Source: Pedobacter sp. MC2016-24 (GTDB lineage: Bacteria; Bacteroidota; Bacteroidia; Sphingobacteriales; Sphingobacteriaceae). From it: DNA of 64,000 nucleotides. Under the pieces are notes generated by a model. The model saw only the letters and a program-made list of their open reading frames with translations. It searched no databases and was not told the origin of the DNA. Location: contig NZ_JADFBX010000001.1 in NCBI RefSeq assembly GCF_015223055.1, positions 1,226,547 to 1,290,546 on the forward strand. The letters run 5' to 3'. The translations under genes and the position numbers were made by a program. Numbering within the stretch: position 1 is the first letter of the stretch; every line of letters begins with the position of its first letter. Of the stretch, positions 17,774 to 28,274 are shown in pieces.

Positions 17774-19324
17774 ATGAAAAAATCAATACAGATGCTGATG
17801 GTGGCTATGGTAGCCACCGTAAGCACAACATATGCGCAGTACGCGGGTGATGCCATCCGGTTTTCAAACGGAAATTATGGCAGTTCGGCACGTTTTAAAG
17901 GAATGGGTAATGCCCAAATCGGCGTTGGTGGTGATATGAGCTCACTGGGTGGAAACCCGGCAGGACTTGGTCTATTTACCAGATCTGAATTTAGCCTGAC
18001 ACCTGAGTTTAACTCAGCCAGTTCAAAAGTAAATTACCTTGGCGAAACCAGTAAAGACAGTTACAACAAGTTAAACCTGAACCAACTGGGCGTAGTATGG
18101 TACAATCCAACTTACAGACCACAAGGACAAAATACCCAAACAGGTGTACTGAGCACCGTTTTCGGAATTGGCTACAACCGGAACAATGATTATACATTGA
18201 GGTATAACTACGGCGGAACAAATAAAGTAAACTCGATCCGTAATTATTTTTCTGATCTGGCCAATAACAATATGGCCAATGATGGAAAAGGAACATTAGC
18301 TGCCAACTCCATTGAAGATGATGCATTTTACGGATATTTGATCAATTTCAATGCCCCGGGAAGCGTAGGAAAATACTCTGCTGCACCTTTCAGTACCAAC
18401 CTGCAAACGGTTAACGAAAAAGCATGGGGTGGAACTTCTGAATTGGATTTTTCTGGTGCTTTAAATATTTCGAACACCGTATATATCGGTGCCAGCGTTG
18501 GTTTTGTAAACGTACATTATAACAATGAATCAGATTTCAGGGAAAGCGGCGTAGTTAATCCGTATAACAACGATCCAACTCAGGGAGCTGTTGGTTATAC
18601 CGGAACCGAAAATTACACGCTTTCATTTAGACGTAGTCAGGAAACTAAAGGCTCTGGTGTCAATGCCCGCGTTGGTGTGATCGTTAGACCGGTTGATAAT
18701 TTCAGAATTGGTGCTACAGTGCAAACACCTACCTGGTTGAGCATCGATGACTATACCACTGATTATTTAAGCAATACCCTGACTGGCGGTTCTAAAGGTA
18801 CTTTTAACTCAGACAATACATTAAAGGAATATCCTTTTTCCTATAACCTGAGAACGCCGCTGAAAAGCTCTGTAGGTGCAAGTTATGTCATTGCCGGCCA
18901 AGCCATCATTTCAGGAGATGTGGACTTTATCGATTACTCCAGTACACATTTCTCAGACAATAGCGGGAATTCTGACAGCAGACAAACGATCTACTACCAG
19001 AATCAGGACATTAAAAGCAATTACACATCTGCCGTTAATTACCGTTTTGGTGGAGAATATAAAATTTCAAACTTAAGTTTAAGAGCAGGATTCGGTGTAA
19101 ATGGCAGCCCTGTAAAAGATGATGACAACAAAGTTTTTGAAACCAAGTATTATACTGGTGGTATTGGCTACCGCTTCGATCAATACTATTTTGATTTAGC
19201 TTACCAACGCATCAATACACAGAACACCATGAGTTCTTATACCTTAAATGACGGTACGGAACCCTATGCGACAACCAAAAACGGATTGAACAATGTGTTC
19301 CTTACTTTTGGCGTGAGGTTCTAA
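17774..19324 (+). CDS. OMPP1/FadL/TodX-like outer-membrane beta-barrel protein
   Basis: 516 residues. Signal peptide 1-21 ends TTYAQ. The segment ARFKGMGNAQIGVGGDMSSL followed by GGNPAGLGLF is the FadL-family plug region; the rest alternates amphipathic strands and ends in a terminal aromatic (GVRF), as required for barrel assembly. Family members take hydrophobic compounds through the outer membrane; the substrate is unknown. Co-transcribed with the preceding lipoprotein gene and closed by a strong terminator. Confidence 0.88.
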   Translation: MKKSIQMLMVAMVATVSTTYAQYAGDAIRFSNGNYGSSARFKGMGNAQIGVGGDMSSLGGNPAGLGLFTRSEFSLTPEFNSASSKVNYLGETSKDSYNKLNLNQLGVVWYNPTYRPQGQNTQTGVLSTVFGIGYNRNNDYTLRYNYGGTNKVNSIRNYFSDLANNNMANDGKGTLAANSIEDDAFYGYLINFNAPGSVGKYSAAPFSTNLQTVNEKAWGGTSELDFSGALNISNTVYIGASVGFVNVHYNNESDFRESGVVNPYNNDPTQGAVGYTGTENYTLSFRRSQETKGSGVNARVGVIVRPVDNFRIGATVQTPTWLSIDDYTTDYLSNTLTGGSKGTFNSDNTLKEYPFSYNLRTPLKSSVGASYVIAGQAIISGDVDFIDYSSTHFSDNSGNSDSRQTIYYQNQDIKSNYTSAVNYRFGGEYKISNLSLRAGFGVNGSPVKDDDNKVFETKYYTGGIGYRFDQYYFDLAYQRINTQNTMSSYTLNDGTEPYATTKNGLNNVFLTFGVRF

Positions 19325-19342
19325 AAGCAATAGAAAAGATTT

Positions 19343-19378
19343 AAAAAGGGCTATCATTTCGTAATGATAGCCCTTTTT
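19343..19378. terminator. Bidirectional terminator
   Basis: Perfect 16-bp stem starting AAAAAGGGCTATCATT, loop TCGT, T tract. Serves the FadL-like gene and the convergent ubiD-like gene. Confidence 0.9.
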
Positions 19379-19403
19379 TATGAATTGACAATATACTTAA
19401 AGA

Positions 19404-21233
19404 TTACAGCATACCGTATAAAGAAGCACCTTTTACAGCCAACCGTTCTATATTTCGTTCCACAGCTTCATCCTTGATCAACTCAGGTGCATGATGTGGC
19501 TTTTTACGTGCATCAATAATTACAGGACCGGTACAGCCCCAATGCTTGTTTTGGATAAAGGCCCCGATGCCATGAATGTCTGTAGCCGGATTACTTCTTG
19601 TAAATGTTACCCAAACCAGGTTATTGATATTTTCAGCTGTAAAAGCAGCATCGTCACACAATACAATCAAGGCAACACTTTCCAGGTTTTCAGTTTTTAA
19701 CTTTTCGTTAAGTTGAGCCACCTCCGCTTCAGCCGCTTCTGCAGTCTGGTAAGCAGGTAATTGCAAAGTGAGCACCCCTGGAATAGCCAGATTAAACCCA
19801 CCATAATTTCCAGCATGGATACCTGCAGGCAATGTGGTACATAAATTTCTTTTAGCCGTACCAGCTGCTGCAAAAACTACTTTAGATCCGCTATTCAAGC
19901 CTTCACCGCTATAATCCAATGTATCGATCGTGGTATTGGTATAAAAATGCAGGTCAGTTTTAAAATCCATCCGGCTCAATACATGCTGCATAAATGCAGA
20001 CAGATCATGGGTATCCAATGCTTCGTCGTCTTCTCTTGCGGCGATAAATAAATACTTGGCCAGACTCAATTGGTTCTTACCTAAAATATGGTTGGCTATG
20101 GTTAAAATCTCTTGCGGCCGGCGTTCCTTTAAATAAGGCGTATACCTTTCACTACCTATAGCAAACAACAGCGGGTGTACGCCTGCGGCATCCACAGCAT
20201 TTACTTCTTTTAAACCATGAATTTCTTTTGGCAATGCCGAACCCGCAATTTCATGAATCAGGGCACCAAAACTGGTATCCTCTTGTGGCGGACGCCCTAC
20301 CACGGTAAATGACCAGATGGCATCCTTACGGTGATAGACATTGTGCACCTTCATCAGCGGGAAAGGATGTGTTAAACTATAATAACCCAGATGATCGCCA
20401 AATGGCCCCTCTGGTTTATTTTCTTGCGGATAAACCGTTCCAGTGATCACAAAATCAGCATCTGCAGAAATACAGAAACCTTCCTCATCGTAAAAGTACC
20501 TGAACCGCCGGTTCCCCAGGGCACCTGCAAAGGTCATTTCCGACAAGCCTTCCGGAAGCGGCATCACCGCAGCCAGAGGATGTGATGGCGGTCCACCGAC
20601 AAAAATGCTGACTTTAAGTGGTAGTCCTTTTGCGTTGGCTTTACTCTGGTGCACCCCGATTCCGCGGTGAATCTGGTAGTGTAAACCGATTTCCTTGTTC
20701 AGCTCATAATCATTTCCGGCGAGCTGAATCCTGTACATACCCAAATTGGCATTTAAGATTCCTTCTTTATCAGGATCTTCAGTATAAACCTGGGGCATGG
20801 TCACAAAAGGCCCTCCATCCATCGGCCAATTCACAATTTGTGGTAAAGCACTAATGGTCGTTTTACTGAATGTATTTTTGAAAGTTTGCTTTAAGGGCAA
20901 TGCCGTCAGGGCAGTAAAGCCAATTCCCGGAAGTTTAAAGGGATTTTTCAAGGCTTTAACAGGATCTGAGCGCAGATTTACCAATTGCTCAACCTTAGGC
21001 AGACTGTCCCTGAACATAAATTTAGACCTTTCCAGCGTACCAAATAAGTTGGACACGGCCGGAAACGGACTCCCTTTAACGTTTTCAAAATATAGGGCCG
21101 GCCCCTGCTTTTCATAAACACGCAGGTGTATCGCTGCCATTTCCAGGTATGGATCTACCTCTTCTTTGATTCTGATTAAATGACCGTGTTTTTCCAGGTC
21201 GGCAACACATTCTGCTAAACTTTTGTATCCCAT
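19404..21233 (-). CDS. UbiD-family decarboxylase (probable menaquinone pathway)
   Basis: 609 residues, the long form usual in Bacteroidetes. UbiD enzymes remove a carboxyl group from aromatic or alpha,beta-unsaturated acids with prenylated FMN. The N-terminal domain starts MGYKSLAECVADLEKHGHLI; the middle contains the conserved metal/prFMN region with GIGVHQSKANAKGLPL and the active-site stretch PEGPFGDHLGYYSLTHPFP. Long UbiD homologues are often assigned to menaquinone biosynthesis; this is inference since no other men/mqn genes are here. Confidence 0.88.
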   Translation of the reverse strand: MGYKSLAECVADLEKHGHLIRIKEEVDPYLEMAAIHLRVYEKQGPALYFENVKGSPFPAVSNLFGTLERSKFMFRDSLPKVEQLVNLRSDPVKALKNPFKLPGIGFTALTALPLKQTFKNTFSKTTISALPQIVNWPMDGGPFVTMPQVYTEDPDKEGILNANLGMYRIQLAGNDYELNKEIGLHYQIHRGIGVHQSKANAKGLPLKVSIFVGGPPSHPLAAVMPLPEGLSEMTFAGALGNRRFRYFYDEEGFCISADADFVITGTVYPQENKPEGPFGDHLGYYSLTHPFPLMKVHNVYHRKDAIWSFTVVGRPPQEDTSFGALIHEIAGSALPKEIHGLKEVNAVDAAGVHPLLFAIGSERYTPYLKERRPQEILTIANHILGKNQLSLAKYLFIAAREDDEALDTHDLSAFMQHVLSRMDFKTDLHFYTNTTIDTLDYSGEGLNSGSKVVFAAAGTAKRNLCTTLPAGIHAGNYGGFNLAIPGVLTLQLPAYQTAEAAEAEVAQLNEKLKTENLESVALIVLCDDAAFTAENINNLVWVTFTRSNPATDIHGIGAFIQNKHWGCTGPVIIDARKKPHHAPELIKDEAVERNIERLAVKGASLYGML

Positions 21234-21332
21234 CGCTTCAAAGATATTAAAGAATTATGGCCTTGCAAGGTTAATAAAAACAGAAAAGCCCTGCTAAATA
21301 GCAGAGCTCTCGTTATTATAGGGATGCGGATA

Positions 21333-21812
21333 TCATTTTTTACCAGCAAATGAACGAAGCATCCAGGTGTTTTTCTCTTTAAATTGCATAAAACGGTTAA
21401 CCATATCATTTGAACCGTCATCGCCAGCTTTATCAGTCGCTTCCAATAAATCACGCTCCAGTTCAATAAGCTTAGCCATATCTTCCAGAACGGCATCTAC
21501 CATATCCAGATCTTTTAAGCCAATGGTATCGATTTCTTTAATTTGTGATTCTTTAATATAATCTGCAAAACGGCTATGCGGCGGTTTTCCAAGTGTTAAA
21601 ACACGCTCAGCGATTTCATCAATCGTCAATTGTGCATTGGTATATAATTCTTCAAATTTAATGTGCAGGGTAAAGAAATTCTGACCTTTCACATTCCAGT
21701 GACAACCTCTTAATTTTTGGTAATGAATGTGGTAATTGGCCAGGTAATCATTTAACATGTCTACTACAGGTTTTACTTCTTTTTCATTTAAACTAATTTC
21801 TTTTGCGTCCAT
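21333..21812 (-). CDS. dps: Dps-family DNA-protecting ferritin-like protein
   Basis: 159 residues, four-helix ferritin fold. Stores iron and protects DNA in starvation or peroxide stress as a dodecamer. Visible ferroxidase region: NYHIHYQKLRGCHWNVKG followed by FFTLHIKFEELY and TIDEIAERVL, with the His/Asp/Glu ligands expected at subunit interfaces. Single gene with its own leader; no clear TAnnTTTG box was found. Confidence 0.93.
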   Translation of the reverse strand: MDAKEISLNEKEVKPVVDMLNDYLANYHIHYQKLRGCHWNVKGQNFFTLHIKFEELYTNAQLTIDEIAERVLTLGKPPHSRFADYIKESQIKEIDTIGLKDLDMVDAVLEDMAKLIELERDLLEATDKAGDDGSNDMVNRFMQFKEKNTWMLRSFAGKK

Positions 21813-21998
21813 GATGTATTGTAATTTTTAATCTTGATGTTTGTTTGAATGACAGTATAACAAAGTAATCCAATTTTGGTTTTAAAAATTCTTAACTGAA
21901 GAAGGGCAATAGCCCCCGGGAAAGAACGTTTAATATTCAAAATTGACGCTTTATTTATATTATTCGTATAATTGCTCAATAAAATTAGAAGGACATTA

Positions 21999-23171
21999 AT
22001 GCATAAATATTATATAGTATCGTTATTCGGTATTCTTTTTAACATATCGGCGGTAAGCGCCATCACCAGGGATTCCATTGGTGTAGAAAACAATAAGGGG
22101 AAAAAGTTAATTGTACATCAGGTAGTTGCCAAAGACACCTATTATTCCATCGGAAGAAGATATAACGTGCTTCCTAAGGATATTATGGCTTTCAATGACA
22201 GCAAATACCTGCAGATTGGCGTGATTGTTAAAGTCCCGACCAATATCCCATTTACTGCGGCAGCCCCGGTCAATACAGCGCCTGCGAAAGTTGAAAACGC
22301 AACGGTAGCCAATTCTGACGGTAATTTGACCGAACACATCGTACAGAAGAAAGAAAACTTAAACATGCTGGCTGAAAAGTATGGCACTACAGTAAATGAC
22401 ATCAAACGAATAAACAACCTGCCCAACAACAATTTACAAATTGGGCAGCGTTTAAAAATCCCGGCAAAAGATGCGCCGCAGCAAACCGAACCGATTGCAG
22501 AATCACCGAAACCGGCAGAACCTGTAGTAAAGACAACGCCGGTTATTGAAAAACCTAAAAAAACAGAACCTGTAGTGGTAAAAAAAGATGTACCACAACA
22601 AGTACCTCCTGCAGATAAGTCCAACGAGGAATTTATTGAACATACTGTTGCTTCCAACGAAACCATTTATTCTATAGCCACAACCTATAAAATGACAATG
22701 GATCAGCTGAAAGCTAAAAACAACCTGACAGACAACAGTTTGCATGTGGGTCAGAAACTTTTGATCAAAGGACAATACCCGCCTAAAAAAGTATTCAGTC
22801 CGGCAACAGATCCACAATTACACCCGGATACGTTAAATTCAATTAAAGATCCTGCACTGAGATATCCGGCAAGCAAGTACGGATTGAACCAGATCGACGA
22901 AAAAGGAACTGCCTTATGGATTGATGATCCGAACCTGGAATCTTCAAAAATGTATGTGTTACACCGCTCTGCCCCAGTTGGAACAGTAATGAAAATTACC
23001 AACCCAATGACCAACAGGTCTACTTTTGCCAAAGTTATTGGTAAATTTACCGAAAATGAATCTACAAAAGACGTGATGATTGTAATGAGTAAAGCCGTAG
23101 CTGACGCGCTGGGCGCACTGGATAAAAGATTTTTTTGCAACTTAACATACGGCGGACAAGATAATGAGTAA
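21999..23171 (+). CDS. LysM-repeat cell-wall protein with RlpA-like C-terminal domain
   Basis: 390 residues from the ATG at 21999, which has an AGAAGGA ribosome site 7-13 nt upstream; the longer TTG frame from 21972 lacks one. Signal peptide ends near VSAIT. Three LysM peptidoglycan-binding repeats (VVAKDTYYSIGRRYNVLP; VQKKENLNMLAEKYGT; VASNETIYSIATTYKM) are joined by a Pro/Lys-rich linker after the second. The last ~110 residues (PVGTVMKITNPMTNRSTFAKV) resemble a double-psi beta-barrel as in RlpA, without an evident catalytic Asp pair. Overlaps the uridine kinase gene by 8 nt. Confidence 0.88.
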   Translation: MHKYYIVSLFGILFNISAVSAITRDSIGVENNKGKKLIVHQVVAKDTYYSIGRRYNVLPKDIMAFNDSKYLQIGVIVKVPTNIPFTAAAPVNTAPAKVENATVANSDGNLTEHIVQKKENLNMLAEKYGTTVNDIKRINNLPNNNLQIGQRLKIPAKDAPQQTEPIAESPKPAEPVVKTTPVIEKPKKTEPVVVKKDVPQQVPPADKSNEEFIEHTVASNETIYSIATTYKMTMDQLKAKNNLTDNSLHVGQKLLIKGQYPPKKVFSPATDPQLHPDTLNSIKDPALRYPASKYGLNQIDEKGTALWIDDPNLESSKMYVLHRSAPVGTVMKITNPMTNRSTFAKVIGKFTENESTKDVMIVMSKAVADALGALDKRFFCNLTYGGQDNE

Positions 23172-23808
23172 CAAGCCTTTCATTATAGGAATAGCGGGAG
23201 GTAGTGGCTCTGGCAAAACCTTTTTTTTAAATTCATTCCTGCATCATTTTAAGCAGGATGAAGTGACCCTGGTTTCTCAGGATGACTATTATTTTCCTGC
23301 CGGAGAGATGACCCAGGAAGAAAATAAGTTATACAATTTTGATTTACCGCGCACCATTGACAACGAACAGTTTTTACTCGATATTAAAAAACTGATTAAA
23401 GGTGAAGTGATTTATAAAAAAGAATACAACTTTAACAATCCCCTTGCGGTGACTAAAATTCTGGAGATTAACCCGGCACCCATTATCATTGTAGAAGGGC
23501 TCTTCATTTTGCATTTCAAAGAAATTGCAGCACTGCTTGACCACAGAATATTTGTTGAGGCTGACGACAGCGTAGCCTTACAACGCCGCATTAAACGCGA
23601 CGGTATGGAACGCGGCTACCCGGAAGAAGATGTCTTATACAAGTGGCACAACCATGTGGTACCTGCTTATCACGAATTTTTACTCCCTTATAAGGATACC
23701 TGCGATACCATTGTGATCAATAACGAGGATACCCCAGATCAGATCATCAAAATAACAGAAGAAATTTCGGTGGTATTGAAAGATAAATACTGCCACAGGA
23801 ACGATTAA
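23164..23808 (+). CDS. udk: Uridine kinase
   Basis: 214 residues. Phosphorylates uridine and cytidine to UMP/CMP in pyrimidine salvage. Walker A GGSGSGKT at 12-19; QDDYYFPAG near 40, FDLPRTID near 58 and RRIKRDGMERG near 140 fit the P-loop nucleoside kinase family. Translationally coupled to the LysM gene through an 8-nt overlap. Confidence 0.93.
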   Translation: MSNKPFIIGIAGGSGSGKTFFLNSFLHHFKQDEVTLVSQDDYYFPAGEMTQEENKLYNFDLPRTIDNEQFLLDIKKLIKGEVIYKKEYNFNNPLAVTKILEINPAPIIIVEGLFILHFKEIAALLDHRIFVEADDSVALQRRIKRDGMERGYPEEDVLYKWHNHVVPAYHEFLLPYKDTCDTIVINNEDTPDQIIKITEEISVVLKDKYCHRND

Positions 23809-23828
23809 CCTGATTGCTTAAAAAAAAG

Positions 23829-23855
23829 AAAGGCGCCTGCAAAACAGGCGCCTTT
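23829..23855. terminator. Bidirectional terminator
   Basis: 11-bp stem AAAGGCGCCTG / CAGGCGCCTTT with loop CAAAA, flanked by A and T tracts, between udk and convergent scoB. Confidence 0.85.
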
Positions 23856-23872
23856 TCTATAGGACAATTTTA

Positions 23873-24532
23873 TTAGTCTAATTTCATCTCCGGCACATTG
23901 TCCGCTGCAATTAACCTACCCAGGGTAGATTGCCTGATGAAATCAACACTCACGCCCGGAGCCCGTTCAATTAGCCTGAAACCACCTTCCGGCAATACGT
24001 CCAATACAGCCAGCTCAGTCACAATCTTTTTAATACAATTGACACCAGTCAGGGGCAAAGTACATTTAGGCAGCAACTTGCTCTCTCCTGCTTTATTTAC
24101 ATGCTGCATGGCCACAATGATATTTTTTGCCGAAGCAACCAGATCCATTGCCCCACCCATGCCCTTAACCATTTTTCCTGGTATTTTCCAGTTGGCAATA
24201 TCGCCGTTTTCAGAAACTTCCATGGCTCCTAAAATGGTCAGGTCTATTTTCTGACTGCGGATCATGCCAAAGCTCAATGCAGAATCAAATATCGAAGAGC
24301 CCGGTAAAGTAGTGATGGTCTGTTTACCGGCATTGATCAGGTCAGCATCCTCTTCCCCTTCAAAAGGGAAAGGCCCCATACCCAATAAGCCATTTTCGGA
24401 CTGTAAAACCACATTGATTCCTTCAGGGATATAATTGGCAACCAATGTAGGAATACCAATACCCAGGTTGACATAAAATCCGTCTTTTATTTCTTTTGCG
24501 ATGCGTTGCGCAATTCCATTTTTATCCAGCAT
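23873..24532 (-). CDS. scoB: 3-oxoacid CoA-transferase subunit B
   Basis: 219 residues. With subunit A it moves CoA from succinyl-CoA to acetoacetate (or the reverse). The catalytic glutamate is E46 in QSENGLLGMGP; GIGIPTLV at 24-31 is the oxyanion region. Starts 12 nt after the scoA stop, a two-gene operon. The thiolase at 6178 would complete the acetoacetyl-CoA route. Confidence 0.94.
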   Translation of the reverse strand: MLDKNGIAQRIAKEIKDGFYVNLGIGIPTLVANYIPEGINVVLQSENGLLGMGPFPFEGEEDADLINAGKQTITTLPGSSIFDSALSFGMIRSQKIDLTILGAMEVSENGDIANWKIPGKMVKGMGGAMDLVASAKNIIVAMQHVNKAGESKLLPKCTLPLTGVNCIKKIVTELAVLDVLPEGGFRLIERAPGVSVDFIRQSTLGRLIAADNVPEMKLD

Positions 24533-24544
24533 ATCTTGATGGGA

Positions 24545-25246
24545 TTATCCTTTAGTTCTAACCGTACGTTGTTCTATTCTCTTTTCGTAATCTGCTCCCT
24601 GAAAAATCCGGTGAACAAATACCCCCGGGGTATGGATGTGATCCGGGTCAAGTGCGCCAGCTTCCACAAGCTCTTCTACTTCTGCAATCGTTACTTTTCC
24701 TGCCATAGCCATTACCGGGTTAAAATTACGGCTCGTAGACCTGAAAATCAGGTTTCCGGCAGTATCACCCTTCCAGGCTTTTACAATCGCAAAATCGGCT
24801 TCAAAAGCATATTCCATCAGGTAATCTTTACCATTAAAATTACGGACTTCCTTGCCCTCTGCAACTTCAGTACCTACACCTGCTGGTGTAAAAATAGCAG
24901 GCATACCATAACCTGCTGCCATGCAGCGGGTAGCCAAAGTACCTTGCGGGATCAGTTCAACTTCCAATTCACCACTCAGCAACTGGCGCTCAAACTCGGC
25001 GTTTTCTCCTACATAAGAAGAAATCATTTTCCTGACCTGACGTTGTTGCAACATCAGTCCGATCCCGAAGTCATCAACCCCGGCATTGTTAGAAATACAG
25101 GTTAAATCTTTCACGCCATTTTTAACCAGGGCGGCAATACAATTTTCGGGAATCCCGCAAAGTCCAAATCCACCCAGCATCAGGGTATGACCATTTTCAA
25201 TGTCTTTTATAGCTTCTTCAGCACCTGAAACAACTTTATTAATCAT
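24545..25246 (-). CDS. scoA: 3-oxoacid CoA-transferase subunit A
   Basis: 233 residues. The CoA-binding subunit, recognised by [18 protein letters not shown] near residue 24 and the glycine-rich [14 protein letters not shown]. First gene of the scoAB operon. Confidence 0.94.
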   Translation of the reverse strand: MINKVVSGAEEAIKDIENGHTLMLGGFGLCGIPENCIAALVKNGVKDLTCISNNAGVDDFGIGLMLQQRQVRKMISSYVGENAEFERQLLSGELEVELIPQGTLATRCMAAGYGMPAIFTPAGVGTEVAEGKEVRNFNGKDYLMEYAFEADFAIVKAWKGDTAGNLIFRSTSRNFNPVMAMAGKVTIAEVEELVEAGALDPDHIHTPGVFVHRIFQGADYEKRIEQRTVRTKG

Positions 25247-25307
25247 AGTTAAGGTTTTGCTGCTAAATTATACTATATATTGCTTATCGCCAATATAATT
25301 TGCCGAA

Positions 25308-27680
25308 CTAGTTGAAATAAACGTAGGTAATTCCGTCTCCACCCCGATCCGCATGTTCATCTTCCACGCGGTTCACCTGGCTGTATTTCTTCAGATATTC
25401 ACGAATCAGTTTCCTTAAAATACCGTCGCCTTTACCATGGATCAGTTTAATAAAAGGAAAGCCCATCATGATCGATTTATCCAGATATTTCTCTACTTCA
25501 TGCAAAGCATCATCTCCACGCATACCACGCAGATCCAGCTCTGCATTGAAACTGCTGATCGCTTCTGAAATACTCCCGGTATAAGAATTGCTTTGTGCTG
25601 CCTTTTTAGCCTGCTTATTGCTGATCTTATATACCCGGTTCTTTTTCAGAACAGACCTCAGGTCACCCAGGGCAACGACCAGGTTATCGCGGTTAATTTC
25701 CAGCACTTGTCCGGTTGTTTCGCTGTTGTGCAATTGCACCCAGTCCCCTACTTCAATCGGTGTATTTAAAGGCATTACCACTTCCGGTTTTTTCTCTTCC
25801 TTCACCTGGTGCTGCACCATCACCTTTTGCAGGTTCTGTCTCAGTTGTTTGGTAACTTCCTTATCGGCTTGTTTATCTTTAATTTCAGCAATCGTATTCT
25901 CTACCAGCTTATTGGCATTTTTGATGATGGCCTGGGCCTCCAGTTTAGCCTCCTTAATCAGCACCCTTCTGTTCTCATCCAAAAACTCCCTTAGCTTTTC
26001 ATTCTCGGTTACCAGGTTTTTCACCTTGTTTTGCTGATTGGACAAATGAAGTTTGGTATCATATATCTGTTTTTTCTCCCTCTCCAGATCAACCAGCAAG
26101 CTGTCTATACGGTTCTGATTGGTTCCCGTTTTGGCCCGCGCCAGTTCCAGCACTTCTTTCTGTAAACCGATATTCTGTGCAATTTCAAAAGCATAGGAGC
26201 TACCGGGTTTACCGATTTCCAGCACATACAATGGCTTCATTTTATCGTTGTCAAACAACATCGAAGCATTTTCCAGCCCTTCAGTATTTCCTGCAAACAA
26301 CTTCAAATTGGAATAGTGCGTGGTAATTACCCCACGTACCTTTTTATTGTTCAGCACTTCCAGCACAGCTTCGGCCATTGGACCACCAAACTGCGGGTCA
26401 GTACCTGTTCCAAACTCATCAATCAACACCAGGGACTTTGGGCTGGCATGGGCCACAAAATAGCGCATTTTAGTCAGGTGGGCACTATAGGTACTCAAAT
26501 CACTTTCTATGGATTGGTCATCACCAATATCAGCAAAAATATTGTCGAAAATACCAACTTCGCTGGATTCATGAACAGGGATCAGCAAACCAGACTGTAC
26601 CATCAACTGGAGCAGGCCCACAGTTTTCATACAAACCGATTTACCGCCCGCATTTGGGCCCGAAACCAATATAATCCGCATCCCTTCATTGATGTGGATG
26701 TTTAAAGGCACTACCGTTTTTTTATCGGCTTTAAAGGACAGATACAACAAAGGGTGCCGCGCATTGATCAGCTTGGTTTTTGCTTCCTTAATCAGAACCG
26801 GCATATCCGCCTCTACCTCAATGGCAAACAAGGCCTTGGCGCGTACAAAATCAAGTTTGGTCAGAAAGCCATGGTACGAAAGTAGCAATGGCGTATAAGG
26901 CCTTAAATCGGTAGTCAGCGCAATTAAGATCCTGATGATCTCCCTGCGCTTGTCAAATTCCAGGTCCCGCAGTTTGTTGTTCAAGGTAAATACCTCTTCC
27001 GGCTCGATGTAAACAGTCTGTCCACTTGCAGATTCATCGTGAATAAATCCCCTCAACTTCCTTTTATTCTCTGCCAATACCGGGATACACATCCGGCCAT
27101 CACGAATGGTTAAACTTCCGTCTGCCACCCAGTTGTTGCCAACAGCTTGCTTATAAATCGAATCCATGCGCTTACGCACATCTTGTTCCGTTTTGGCAAT
27201 ATCTCCAATAATGCTTTGCAATTCCGGCGAAGCATTCGGCTTGATCTTACCTTTCGGATCCAATACGGTTTCTATTTTTTTAAGGATGCCCTTTTCTACA
27301 GGCATATGCTCAAATAAAGCTTCCAGGTTTGGATACACTTCTTTACGCTCATCAAAATACCGCAATACAGAAAATACCGTCTGCAATGAGGCGTACATCT
27401 GATGCAATTCATCCTCTACCAGGTAAGTCCCTTCTACCCTGATTTTCTCAGCCAGGCTTTTAATGTCAAAAAAAGTACTGATCTGTAAAGGCTCCTGGTT
27501 TTCCAGGATACTTTTAAATTCATGGGTCTGGCGTAAAAACTTATTGATCTGATCGTATTTGACCATCACCTGCATTTTCTCTACCATTTGCTGGCCCATC
27601 GGACTCAGACAGTGTTTATAGATAAGCTGTTTTACCTCACTAAAACCCAACCGCTCCAAACAATTCTCCGGATATAACAT
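25308..27680 (-). CDS. mutS2: MutS2 ribosome-rescue/nuclease ATPase
   Basis: 790 residues. MutS core without mismatch-recognition domain: lever/clamp region (~1-320), ABC-type ATPase with Walker A GPNAGGKS at 341-348 and LIDEFGTGTDP Walker B, long coiled coil (~520-640), KOW-like segment, and a C-terminal Smr domain (714-790) with LDLRG and HGKGDG at 748-753. MutS2 proteins suppress recombination or, as shown in Bacillus, split collided ribosomes. The DUF4296 lipoprotein gene lies 7 nt upstream on the same strand. Confidence 0.94.
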   Translation of the reverse strand: MLYPENCLERLGFSEVKQLIYKHCLSPMGQQMVEKMQVMVKYDQINKFLRQTHEFKSILENQEPLQISTFFDIKSLAEKIRVEGTYLVEDELHQMYASLQTVFSVLRYFDERKEVYPNLEALFEHMPVEKGILKKIETVLDPKGKIKPNASPELQSIIGDIAKTEQDVRKRMDSIYKQAVGNNWVADGSLTIRDGRMCIPVLAENKRKLRGFIHDESASGQTVYIEPEEVFTLNNKLRDLEFDKRREIIRILIALTTDLRPYTPLLLSYHGFLTKLDFVRAKALFAIEVEADMPVLIKEAKTKLINARHPLLYLSFKADKKTVVPLNIHINEGMRIILVSGPNAGGKSVCMKTVGLLQLMVQSGLLIPVHESSEVGIFDNIFADIGDDQSIESDLSTYSAHLTKMRYFVAHASPKSLVLIDEFGTGTDPQFGGPMAEAVLEVLNNKKVRGVITTHYSNLKLFAGNTEGLENASMLFDNDKMKPLYVLEIGKPGSSYAFEIAQNIGLQKEVLELARAKTGTNQNRIDSLLVDLEREKKQIYDTKLHLSNQQNKVKNLVTENEKLREFLDENRRVLIKEAKLEAQAIIKNANKLVENTIAEIKDKQADKEVTKQLRQNLQKVMVQHQVKEEKKPEVVMPLNTPIEVGDWVQLHNSETTGQVLEINRDNLVVALGDLRSVLKKNRVYKISNKQAKKAAQSNSYTGSISEAISSFNAELDLRGMRGDDALHEVEKYLDKSIMMGFPFIKLIHGKGDGILRKLIREYLKKYSQVNRVEDEHADRGGDGITYVYFN

Positions 27681-27687
27681 GTCTATC

Positions 27688-28203
27688 TTAATATTTTGGT
27701 TCTATATAGAACATTTTTGATTTGATCACTTCTAATTTCTTTGTGGTGTCCTTTTTAGCCGTATCCCTTAACAAAATACGGGCATAAAAAATGGAATCCG
27801 ACTTACGTGTCGAGTCCATCACCATTTTTAAACGCAGTTTAGCTGCCGCCTTTGCCGCAACAATAGAATCTGCCTGAACAATCGTGTTGCGGTCCTTAGT
27901 CAGTTCATCTGTTACTTTTTTATAGATATCGGTCATGATCCGCGGCTCTTTGTAATAATAATTCAAACTTTTATTGTAAACCGCCGAATCGATATCATAC
28001 TTTTTATATACACCTTTGTAATAGGCTGCAGCCATTTTTTTAGCCGAATCTACACTGGGTGTCATGGCAATATAGCCATCAACCAGGTGAATATCATGCA
28101 ATACCTTAGCCATTTCATCCGGCTGTATGATATCTTTTGGTATACCAGGTTTACAGCCCGAAATGAAAAAAAAGACGACTACGATATATAAAAAGTTCTT
28201 CAT
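27688..28203 (-). CDS. DUF4296 lipoprotein
   Basis: 171 residues. Signal peptide with lipobox at C17 (ISGC). The N-terminal half after the lipobox carries the DUF4296 pattern PDEMAKVLHDIHLVDGYIA; the tail is rich in Lys/Ala and coiled. Restricted to Bacteroidetes; function unknown. Ends 7 nt before mutS2. Confidence 0.85.
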   Translation of the reverse strand: MKNFLYIVVVFFFISGCKPGIPKDIIQPDEMAKVLHDIHLVDGYIAMTPSVDSAKKMAAAYYKGVYKKYDIDSAVYNKSLNYYYKEPRIMTDIYKKVTDELTKDRNTIVQADSIVAAKAAAKLRLKMVMDSTRKSDSIFYARILLRDTAKKDTTKKLEVIKSKMFYIEPKY

Positions 28204-28274
28204 TATGTTTAAAACATCATTATTTCTTAGCCAAAGTTCGCTAAGGTTATTAATTTTACCAAAAATACTGATAA

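Noticed and set aside
24506..25105. 199-residue plus-strand frame
   Set aside because: Antisense of the scoA gene, which has clear family motifs; no promoter or ribosome site.
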